Source of the DNA: Actinomadura craniellae
GTDB lineage: Bacteria > Actinomycetota > Actinomycetes > Streptosporangiales > Streptosporangiaceae
DNA: 64,000 bases
Assembly (NCBI RefSeq): GCF_003289645.1
Contig: NZ_QLYX01000020.1
Location: forward strand, 79,783-143,782
Direction of reading: 5' to 3'
Below are positions 27,798 to 33,928 of the stretch, piece by piece. Position 1 is the first letter of the stretch. Every line of letters begins with the position of its first letter. Both the position numbers and the translations under genes were made by a program. The notes under the pieces were generated by a model. That model was not told where the DNA came from. It worked only from the letters and a program-made list of their open reading frames with translations, and ran no database searches.

Positions 27798-28682
27798 TCA
27801 GAGGATCCTGCCGAGGGCCCGGTCCAGGTCCCGCAGGGCCGAGGACTGGTCCGCACCGGTGCTGGAGTTGCCGCCGGTGGGGGCGTTCGGCCGGATGGTG
27901 GTGACCGTCAGGCCGTCCTGGTTCGGCTGGCTCCGCTGCGGGTTCGCGGGCCGCGCGCCGGCACCCCGCCCGTAGGTGACCTCCGCGGGCGTGACGCCCA
28001 CGCTGTCGGTCAGGCTCTTGGCGTCCTTCGGCAGCGGCATGCTGTAGGACCGCGGCTGCGGCTCGTTCCGCGGCTGCGGCATGGGACGCCCCTGGGCCTG
28101 CTGCGGCAGGCTGGCCGGGTCGGCCATCCGGTGGGTCACCGGCAGCTTGCGGCCCTTGTGCCGCGGCTTGTGGAAGTGGCGGGGCTTGTGGAAGTGCCGC
28201 GGCTTGTGGAAGTGGCGGGGCTTCTCGACGCCCTTCTCGACGCCACCCTCCTCGAAGCCGCCCTCGCAGTGCTGCTCCTCGCAGGGCACGTCGTGGTGGC
28301 AGCCGTGGTGGCAGTCCGCGTGGTGGTGCTGCTTGCCGAACTTGATCGAGAAGTACTCGTCGCCGCGGGCGCCGGCCTTCCGCTGGCCCGCGGGGGCCTG
28401 GGCGGAACCGTCGGCCATGCGGTGCGCCCGCAGGTCGGCGTGGGCGTGCAGGCCGCGGTTCGGGTCCACCTGGCCGGTGTGCGGCAGCGACCACGGCTTG
28501 ACCTGCTGGTTCGGCGTCGCGAAGGGAAGCGTGCCGTACCCGGAGCGGTCGCCGTCGCAGGCCGCCACGCGCCCGTCGCCGGGGCAGGCGGCGGGCGCGG
28601 CCGCCTGGGCCAGGCCAGCGCCGAAGGCGACGACGCCGGTGACGACGGCGGTACCCGTTGCCATCTTCATCCAGTTACGCAT
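27798..28682 (-). CDS. Secreted His/Cys-rich repeat protein
   Basis: A 294-residue product with a signal peptide (cleavage after AQAAA, about residue 29). The middle third contains a His/Cys cluster (HHHADCHHGCHHDVPCEEQHC near residue 120) followed by a perfect tandem repeat of KPRHFH three times and a fourth KPRH. The C-terminal part is Pro/Gln-rich and of low complexity. The His/Cys cluster looks able to bind zinc, nickel or copper (inference). No family is recognised. ATG 28682 has AGGAG at about 8 nt. It lies between the sortase gene and another secreted protein, all on one strand. Confidence 0.75.
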   Translation of the reverse strand: MRNWMKMATGTAVVTGVVAFGAGLAQAAAPAACPGDGRVAACDGDRSGYGTLPFATPNQQVKPWSLPHTGQVDPNRGLHAHADLRAHRMADGSAQAPAGQRKAGARGDEYFSIKFGKQHHHADCHHGCHHDVPCEEQHCEGGFEEGGVEKGVEKPRHFHKPRHFHKPRHFHKPRHKGRKLPVTHRMADPASLPQQAQGRPMPQPRNEPQPRSYSMPLPKDAKSLTDSVGVTPAEVTYGRGAGARPANPQRSQPNQDGLTVTTIRPNAPTGGNSSTGADQSSALRDLDRALGRIL

Positions 28683-28994
28683 TTCTTCTCCTACTTTCTC
28701 GGTGATTCTCGGAATTGATGTGGTCCGACAACCGGGCATGGCGGGCCCGGCCATGGTGCAGGAAGGTTCGTGTGACCGCCGGGCGTATCGGACTTCGCCG
28801 GGCTCGGCGGAAAGGAAGGCGGTTCCGGTCGGATCCGCACACTGATCGGATTAACGTCGCGCCGCGGAACGTCCGGCGGCGGATTCGCGATGACCGCCCT
28901 GAATGGTCGCGACCTTCGGTGAATTCGGACCGGCAATGATCAGCCGCGGTGATTCACGGGGCAGGTCGCACCCGCCGGGGCGTACGGCGGGAAT
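28683..28994. other. Intergenic region, no supported gene
   Basis: This 312-bp stretch precedes the His-rich protein and should hold its promoter. Several short open frames are present, none with a recognisable domain. Confidence 0.4.
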
Positions 28995-29792
28995 CTAGTC
29001 GGGGGTGACGGTGGGATCGGCCGGTGTCCGGAGGCCGTCCCGGTAGGAGTAACGCGTGGCCACCAGGCCGAGGGCCGGCGGTGGCGTGGGCGCCGGAACG
29101 CCCGACGCCGGGCCGTCCAGGAGCGGGCCCGGCCCGCCGTGCACGTAGGCGCCGTCGCCGTCGTCCTGGCCCGCCGGAACCTCCGGCGCGGAGATCGGGA
29201 GCACGGGAGCACGCCGCTCGGCGCGGTGATCGCCTGCCTCGGCGTCCTCCCGCTGCGCCGACCGGGACACCCCGGTCGTGGGCGCAGTGGCGGTGACCTG
29301 TGCGGACTCCGCCTCGGACGGCGCGGTCCGGGGTGCCGGAACCGGCCGGTCGTTTCGCTCCGCGGCCTGGCCGCCGACGGCGGCGGGCGGCGAGATGCCG
29401 GGCCGGGTCTGGCGGGGTGCCGGTGCGATCTCCTTGGCGGCCCCGGTCAGGACGGCCGAAGGCCGGCCCAGCACCGCACGGCCGGTGTCCGCGACCCGCT
29501 CGACCGGGTCGATCCGGCCTCCGCGCATGTCGGCGGCCGTCCGGTCGAGCACCGCGCCGGCCTGCTCCAGCGGCCGGTCGGCGATCGGGCCGAGGGTCCG
29601 CAGCGCGGTGCCGGCGACCTCCTCGACGGAACCGGACTCGTCCGCCCAGGCCGTGCCGGCCGCTCCCGCGAGCATCCAGCCGGCCAGGGCGAGCCCGCCG
29701 ACCAGCGCCGTCTTGAGCATGGCCCGGCCCAGCCCACGCCGGAATCGACCCACCGGGCGAAGCGCCCCGTTGTGGATCGGATCCGGTCGCAT
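28995..29792 (-). CDS. Secreted or anchored Pro/Ala-rich protein
   Basis: The 265-residue product has a basic N-terminus (RFRRGLGRAMLK), one hydrophobic segment and a signal-peptidase-like site after TAWA (about residue 50). The mature part starts with an amphipathic helical stretch with valine-based spacing (VEEVAGTALRTLGPIADRPL) and becomes Pro/Ala/Arg-rich and probably disordered. No family is recognised. ATG 29792 has AAGGAG. It could be a surface protein served by the nearby sortase, but no LAxTG motif is seen. Confidence 0.6.
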   Translation of the reverse strand: MRPDPIHNGALRPVGRFRRGLGRAMLKTALVGGLALAGWMLAGAAGTAWADESGSVEEVAGTALRTLGPIADRPLEQAGAVLDRTAADMRGGRIDPVERVADTGRAVLGRPSAVLTGAAKEIAPAPRQTRPGISPPAAVGGQAAERNDRPVPAPRTAPSEAESAQVTATAPTTGVSRSAQREDAEAGDHRAERRAPVLPISAPEVPAGQDDGDGAYVHGGPGPLLDGPASGVPAPTPPPALGLVATRYSYRDGLRTPADPTVTPD

Positions 29793-30138
29793 GTCGTGCT
29801 CCTTACGGAATTCGGGCCTGCATTGATCGGTCGGCCACCGAATGGACTCTATGGCGGCGTCACGCTAGCACCCGGGTCGTCCACCGGCCGCGATTCTTCT
29901 TGCGGTTCGGCGTGTCCGGTGGGCCGGCGCACGAAAAAGAAGATGCACCATCCGAAAGATCGTCGTAGCCGCGATGGCGGCATGTTAATCGACCATTGTT
30001 CGAGCTTTACTCAAGCGCCGGTACGGAACACCCGCCGCCGGGCGTAACGGACCCGATCGAGCGTTCTCGCATTCCGCCGGCGACTCCGGGTCACACCCGG
30101 CAAGCGGCTTCGACGGTCCCGTTCGGATAGCAAGGACG

Positions 30139-30152
30139 CCTTATATATAAGG
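30139..30152. promoter_or_regulatory. AT-rich perfect palindrome
   Basis: CCTTATATATAAGG is a perfect 14-bp palindrome in otherwise GC-rich DNA, followed directly by GGAGG-like bases but no start codon at a suitable distance. It may be a regulator binding site; its target is unclear. Confidence 0.35.
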
Positions 30153-30906
30153 AGGACGCTCCACCCTCTGCGCCGGACGGCAGGCGCCGCGGCGGCGGCC
30201 CCCTTACCTTCCGCGAGGCACCCCCTCGGCACGCCGCGTGGCCGGACGGTCCCTGATCGGCCGTCGCGGTCGGATGGTGAAGAGGCGTCACCGAAGAACC
30301 GGTGGCCTCCGGTCCCTGGTAGAGCTGAGGTCGCCCGATGAAGCGCCCGCACCAGGCAACACCGACATCACGGACGGCAGCCGTGCGGGTGGTCGCCCGC
30401 GGGGGTGCCATCGCCAGGAGGGGTGGCGGACCGCAGCTGATCCCGGCGAGATGACCGGGCTCCGAGAGCGGCCCGCGAGACCGGCCTGCGAGCGGGCCCT
30501 CCCGGTGCGGATCGAATTCATCTCGCGCGCCGCCGGCCGGCCGCGCTCTCTCCACAAGACCCGCACGAGATAATTGTTGTCGTGGCCGAATCAAGTTCAG
30601 ACTTGTACAGCAAATCACGACTTGCTAACGCCGTCGAACCGAACCGACCCTGCCGACCCAAACCACCCGCTCGGGCTCTTTGGAAAACGCCTCCAAACCC
30701 TTGAAAGAGGACACCTCCAACCATCCACATACTGGACATTACACCAGATCAACCGGCAAACCTCACAGAATATGAACTACCCAAAGGATGGGCACTATCG
30801 ACGCTTTCCGTGGAGTGCGGGTAGGTGCTCGTAATGATATTCCCAAGCCTGGTATTTCAGTGGCTCCCAGCAGGTGTGAGAGGTCGATCACCGTGTTATT
30901 CCTAGT

Positions 30907-30965
30907 CGTGCGCTACATCGCCGTAGGGCACGAGAGAACTGTTCATCAATGAGCTAGGAGGCTCA
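30907..30965 (+). promoter_or_regulatory. Structured leader of peptide gene 1
   Basis: CGTGCGCTAC (30907-30916) pairs with 30923-30932 (one mismatch, 6-nt loop). Downstream, TGAGC (30950-30954) pairs with GCTCA (30961-30965), placing the TAGGAG ribosome site in the loop 2 nt before ATG. The same second hairpin recurs in all five leaders. Confidence 0.5.
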
Positions 30966-30966
30966 T

Positions 30967-31233
30967 ATGCTGAAGCGACTGGCCGCTGCCGGCGCCGTCA
31001 CCGCCGCCATGGGCGGCGTCCTGCTGACCGCGTCGCCCGCCTTCGCCGGTGGCTGCGGCGGCGACCACGGGCACCACACGCACCACGCGCACCACGACTT
31101 CGACTACTACAAGCAGGACCACGATCACACGCGGTTCGACAACAAGAACACCAACATCAACCGCCCGGTTGTGATCGTCAAGATCGAGCGCGAGGAGCAG
31201 CGGCGGGGCCTGCTCAGCGGCCTGCTCGGCTGA
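30967..31233 (+). CDS. Small secreted His-rich peptide 1
   Basis: An 88-residue precursor. Residues 1-27 (MLKRLAAAGAVTAAMGG..., cleavage after AFA) form a signal peptide shared with four downstream genes. The mature part opens with a Cys and His-rich stretch (GDHGHHTHHAHHDFDYY), followed by the conserved core NTNINRPVV near residue 61 and the end GLLSGLLG. No known family is recognised. The His cluster suggests metal binding (inference). AGGAGG lies in the loop of a leader hairpin. First of a five-gene array; it is the most divergent of the four His-rich members. Confidence 0.8.
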   Translation: MLKRLAAAGAVTAAMGGVLLTASPAFAGGCGGDHGHHTHHAHHDFDYYKQDHDHTRFDNKNTNINRPVVIVKIEREEQRRGLLSGLLG

Positions 31234-31411
31234 GCCATTCCATCAATCTCCTGGGGCAGGGGCGCCGCTCCTTGCTGTCCAGGTCGGGGCACGACTCGTG
31301 CTCGCGGACGTCCAGCCAGGGCGCCGACGAGCACGGTCGGCCCGCGGATCGACACCGGCCGCCTCCGAGTTCAAGGCAGGCGATGTCGTGCGTCCGCAGC
31401 GCAACAGAACT

Positions 31412-31458
31412 CGTTCGCGTGACCGCGAACGGTTTCCATCGATGAGCTAGGAGGCTCA
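31412..31458 (+). promoter_or_regulatory. Structured leader of peptide gene 2
   Basis: CGTTCGCG (31412-31419) pairs perfectly with CGCGAACG (31424-31431) around a 4-nt loop, then TGAGC (31443-31447) pairs with GCTCA (31454-31458) around the ribosome site. The arrangement matches the leaders of genes 3, 4 and 5. Confidence 0.6.
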
Positions 31459-31459
31459 C

Positions 31460-31738
31460 ATGATGAAGCGACTGGCCGCGACCGGCGCCATCGCCGCCGC
31501 CATGGGTGGCGTTCTGCTGACCGCGTCGCCCGCCCTCGCCGGCGGCGACTGCCACGGCTGCCACCACAAGCACCACAACTTCCACAACCACCACGAGAAC
31601 GACTTCAAGTGGTACGACCACGAGCACAAGCACGAGCACATCAACAACCACAACACCAACGTCAACCGCCCGGTCGTGGTCTTTGACCACGAGCAGGAGA
31701 ACGACGACAACGGCCGCTACGGCGGCCTGCTCGGCTAA
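31460..31738 (+). CDS. Small secreted His-rich peptide 2
   Basis: A 92-residue precursor with the array's signal peptide (MMKRLAATGAIAAAMGG..., cleavage after ALA). The mature part has a two-Cys His cluster (CHGCHHKHHNFHNHHE), an aromatic FKWYDHEH motif, the core NTNVNRPVVVF near residue 69 and the terminal GGLLG. Stop codon TAA lies in the loop of a hairpin (arms 31730-31735 and 31743-31748). Function unknown; secreted metal-binding peptide is the best description from composition. Confidence 0.82.
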   Translation: MMKRLAATGAIAAAMGGVLLTASPALAGGDCHGCHHKHHNFHNHHENDFKWYDHEHKHEHINNHNTNVNRPVVVFDHEQENDDNGRYGGLLG

Positions 31739-31829
31739 GACGGCCGAGTCCGTTCCGGAGGGGTGGGCGGCCCACGGCTCCCGCCCCTCCGCCCCGGGCC
31801 CGGCCCGGATCTTCGAAGAACAACCACGG

Positions 31830-31877
31830 ACCCGTTCGCGTGACCGCGCGGGTGTCCGCTGATGAGCTGGAGGCTCA
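31830..31877 (+). promoter_or_regulatory. Structured leader of peptide gene 3
   Basis: ACCCG (31830-31834) pairs with CGGGT (31849-31853) and CGCG (31837-31840) with CGCG (31845-31848), leaving a TT bulge. TGAGC and GCTCA again flank a loop containing the GGAG ribosome site directly before ATG 31879. Base pairs differ from gene 2 but the fold is kept. Confidence 0.55.
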
Positions 31878-31878
31878 C

Positions 31879-32166
31879 ATGATGAAGCGACTGGCCGCGA
31901 CCGGTGCCGTCGCCGCCGCCATGGGCGGCGTTCTGCTGACCGCGTCGCCCGCCCTCGCCGGCGGCGACTGCCACGGTGGCCACAGCTGCCACCACGACTT
32001 CCGCAACCACCACAACCACCACGGTTTCGACTTCAAGTGGTACGACCACGAGCGGAACCACAAGCACATCAACAACAGCAACACCAACGTCAACCGCCCT
32101 GTCGTGGTCTTCGAGCACGAGCAGGAGAACGGTGGCGGCGACGGCCGGGGGCTGCTCGGCCTCTAA
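31879..32166 (+). CDS. Small secreted His-rich peptide 3
   Basis: A 95-residue precursor with signal peptide MMKRLAATGAVAAAMGG... and cleavage after ALA. The mature part has CHGGHSCHHDFRNHHNHH, then FKWYDHERNHKH, the core NTNVNRPVVVF near residue 73 and the terminal GRGLLGL. ATG 31879 follows GGAGG. It is closest to peptides 2 and 4, showing recent tandem duplication. A hairpin (arms 32155-32161 and 32170-32176) spans the stop codon. Confidence 0.82.
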   Translation: MMKRLAATGAVAAAMGGVLLTASPALAGGDCHGGHSCHHDFRNHHNHHGFDFKWYDHERNHKHINNSNTNVNRPVVVFEHEQENGGGDGRGLLGL

Positions 32167-32254
32167 GACGGCCGAGTCCGTCCAAGGCAACACGCCGGAG
32201 GGGCGAACCCCGCCCCCGGCACCCCGGGCCTGTGGCCCGTGTTCCACACAGATG

Positions 32255-32305
32255 AACCCGTTCGCAACGATCGCGAAGGGTTTTCACCAATGAGCTGGAG
32301 GCTCA
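32255..32305 (+). promoter_or_regulatory. Structured leader of peptide gene 4
   Basis: AACCC (32255-32259) pairs with GGGTT (32278-32282) and TTCGC (32261-32265) with GCGAA (32273-32277), a 10-bp stem with one bulged G. The TGAGC/GCTCA hairpin around the ribosome site follows at 32290-32305. Confidence 0.6.
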
Positions 32306-32306
32306 C

Positions 32307-32594
32307 ATGATGAAGCGCCTTGCTGCTGCCAGTGCCGTCGCCGCCGCCATGGGCGGCGTCCTGCTGACCGCGTCGCCCGCCCTCGCCGGCGGCGACTGCC
32401 ACGGCGGCCACGGCTGCCACAGCAACCACCACAAGCACCACCAGCACCACGACTTCGACTTCGACTACTACAAGCACGACCACGACCACAACCACATCGA
32501 CAACCACAACACCAACGTCAACCGTCCGGTTGTGGTCTTCGAGCACGACCAGGAGAACAACGGCGGCGACGGCCGGGGGCTGCTCGGCCTCTAA
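32307..32594 (+). CDS. Small secreted His-rich peptide 4
   Basis: A 95-residue precursor, signal peptide MMKRLAAASAVAAAMGG... with cleavage after ALA. The mature part has CHGGHGCHSNHHKHHQHH, then DFDFDYYKHDHDHNH, the core NTNVNRPVVVF near residue 73 and GRGLLGL. The DYYKxDHDH segment is shared with peptide 1, the C-terminus with peptide 3. A hairpin (32583-32589 with 32598-32604) spans the stop codon. Confidence 0.82.
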   Translation: MMKRLAAASAVAAAMGGVLLTASPALAGGDCHGGHGCHSNHHKHHQHHDFDFDYYKHDHDHNHIDNHNTNVNRPVVVFEHDQENNGGDGRGLLGL

Positions 32595-32692
32595 GACGGC
32601 CGAGTCCGTCCGAAGTGACGCGCGGAGAGGCAGGAAGTCCACGACTCCTGCCTCTCCCGCGTTCACACCCGATCCGCACGTCCGAACGTCAC

Positions 32693-32744
32693 GAACCCGT
32701 TCGCGGAACCGCGCGGGTTCTCCATCGATGAGCTAGGAGACTCA
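32693..32744 (+). promoter_or_regulatory. Structured leader of peptide gene 5
   Basis: GAACCCG (32693-32699) pairs with CGGGTTC (32714-32720) and CGCG (32702-32705) with CGCG (32710-32713), with a TT bulge. The ribosome-site hairpin is kept except that one closing pair is lost (ACTCA instead of GCTCA). Confidence 0.6.
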
Positions 32745-32745
32745 C

Positions 32746-32949
32746 ATGCTGAAGCGACTGGCCGCCGCCGGCGCCGTCACCGCCGCCATGGGCGGCGTTC
32801 TGCTGACCGCCTCGCCCGCCCTCGCCGACGAGGTCGAGGGCAAGGCGGCCGCCCTGGCCGAGGTCGACGAGGACGCCCTCATCTACAAGCACCTCGACGG
32901 GGACGCCGCGGCCCAGCTCGCCAAGGCCGGCGACGACCTCGACTTCTGA
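32746..32949 (+). CDS. Small secreted acidic peptide 5 (array signal peptide, different mature part)
   Basis: A 67-residue precursor whose first 27 residues (MLKRLAAAGAVTAAMGG..., cleavage after ALA) match peptide 1 almost exactly. The mature 40 residues are unrelated to the other four: acidic, one His only, no NTN core (DEVEGKAAALAEVDEDALIY then KHLDGDAAAQLAKAGDDLDF). The leader hairpins are conserved, so this gene shares regulation and export with the His-rich peptides but carries another cargo. Function unknown. Confidence 0.75.
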   Translation: MLKRLAAAGAVTAAMGGVLLTASPALADEVEGKAAALAEVDEDALIYKHLDGDAAAQLAKAGDDLDF

Positions 32950-32969
32950 GTCCGGCAAGCGATGATCTG

Positions 32970-33003
32970 ACGGGGCGGGCGGCCATCCGGCCGCCCGCCC
33001 CGT
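32970..33003 (+). terminator. Strong hairpin terminator ending the peptide array
   Basis: ACGGGGCGGGCGGCC (32970-32984) pairs perfectly over 15 bp with 32989-33003 around an ATCC loop, 21 bp after the last peptide stop codon. Confidence 0.8.
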
Positions 33004-33055
33004 TCGCTGCGCACGATCGTCCCCCCGCGTCCGGACGGCCCTAGTCTGGGGCCTC

Positions 33056-33688
33056 ATGAGCCCGTTGACATTCGAGACCCGAGGCTGGCAGCAGGTCCAG
33101 GAGAACGCCTGGGTGAACCCCGACGACGACGCCTGCATCGTGGACCACTTCGACATACCGCCGAACCTCCCGGCCGCCCTGGAGGACCCCGACACCCTGG
33201 GCGAGCGCCTCGCGGCGCACACCGCGGCCTCCGGCGGAGGGCTCGTCGAACTCGAGGTGATCGGCCTCGACGGGCTCGCCGCGGTACGCCAGATCGTCAA
33301 GCTGCCGCTGCCGGACCGGCCGAGCGGGGTCGCCTACATCGCCTCGTTCATCGCGCCGCGGGCCGGGGCCAGCGTGGTGCTGCGGTTCCAGTGCATGGAG
33401 CACGGCACCACCGGCGTGCGCGACGCCTCGGTGTACCAGCGGTTCGTCTCCCAGCGGATGTCCGAGGGCCGGCGGATGGAGGAGATCATGTCCGAGTGGG
33501 CCCGGCACCCCTACGTCCCCGACCTGCGGGGCGGCCTGCCGCGCAACCTCTCCGACGACCCGTACTGGGACGAGCACTTCCCCGACCACCCGCTGTCGCG
33601 GGCCCGCCGGCTGCAACTCCAGGTCTACCGCTCGATCACGATCGACCCCGCCTTCAAACAACTCCCCCCGTTCCGCGGCCCCGCCTGA
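33056..33688 (+). CDS. Hypothetical protein
   Basis: The 210-residue soluble protein has no signal peptide or membrane segment. Features include a beta-rich first half (LTFETRGWQQVQENAWVNPD, then LVELEVIGLDGLAAVRQIVKLPL) and a charged helical second half ending in a conserved-looking HPLSRARRLQLQVYRSITID. I recognise no catalytic motif. Codon use is typical of the window, so the gene is real. Function unknown. Confidence 0.7.
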   Translation: MSPLTFETRGWQQVQENAWVNPDDDACIVDHFDIPPNLPAALEDPDTLGERLAAHTAASGGGLVELEVIGLDGLAAVRQIVKLPLPDRPSGVAYIASFIAPRAGASVVLRFQCMEHGTTGVRDASVYQRFVSQRMSEGRRMEEIMSEWARHPYVPDLRGGLPRNLSDDPYWDEHFPDHPLSRARRLQLQVYRSITIDPAFKQLPPFRGPA

Positions 33689-33720
33689 GCCGAGGGAGTG
33701 AGCGGAGTGGGCCGTGAGGG

Positions 33721-33841
33721 ACGAGCGGCCCGCGTAGCGAACGAGCGAGGTGAAGGCGGTGGCAAGCACAGCCTGAGCCGCGGGAACGAGCGGCCCGCGC
33801 AGCGAACGAGCGAGGTGAAGGCGGTGGCCTGCACAGCCTGA
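33721..33841. repeat. 56-bp direct repeat, two copies
   Basis: Copies at 33721-33776 and 33786-33841 differ at three positions (65-bp period). Both begin ACGAGCGGCCCGCG and end GCACAGCCTGA. They fill the gap between the hypothetical gene and the esterase and resemble intergenic spacer repeats, not genes. Confidence 0.75.
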
Positions 33842-33928
33842 ATCCTGGCGATTCACCCGACGCGACCCGGAGACGTTCTAGAACAGAATTCGAGTGCTTC
33901 TGCCCCATCCACCCCACGGAGGCACTCG

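Larger units (their letters stand above)
29793..30966. other. 1.17-kb intergenic region
   Basis: No supported gene was found. Base composition falls sharply between about 30570 and 30960, unlike the coding regions around it. It must contain the promoter of the peptide array. Notable elements are the 14-bp palindrome at 30139 and a hairpin at 30907-30932, described separately. Short open frames here have codon use unlike the neighbours. Confidence 0.5.

Noticed and set aside
28160..28230. A CRISPR-like repeat
   Set aside because: The short tandem units are in-frame KPRHFH codons in a protein gene, without spacers.
30574..30834. An 86-codon frame upstream of the peptide array
   Set aside because: Base composition and codon use are unlike the neighbouring genes, no ribosome site is evident, and no motif is recognisable.
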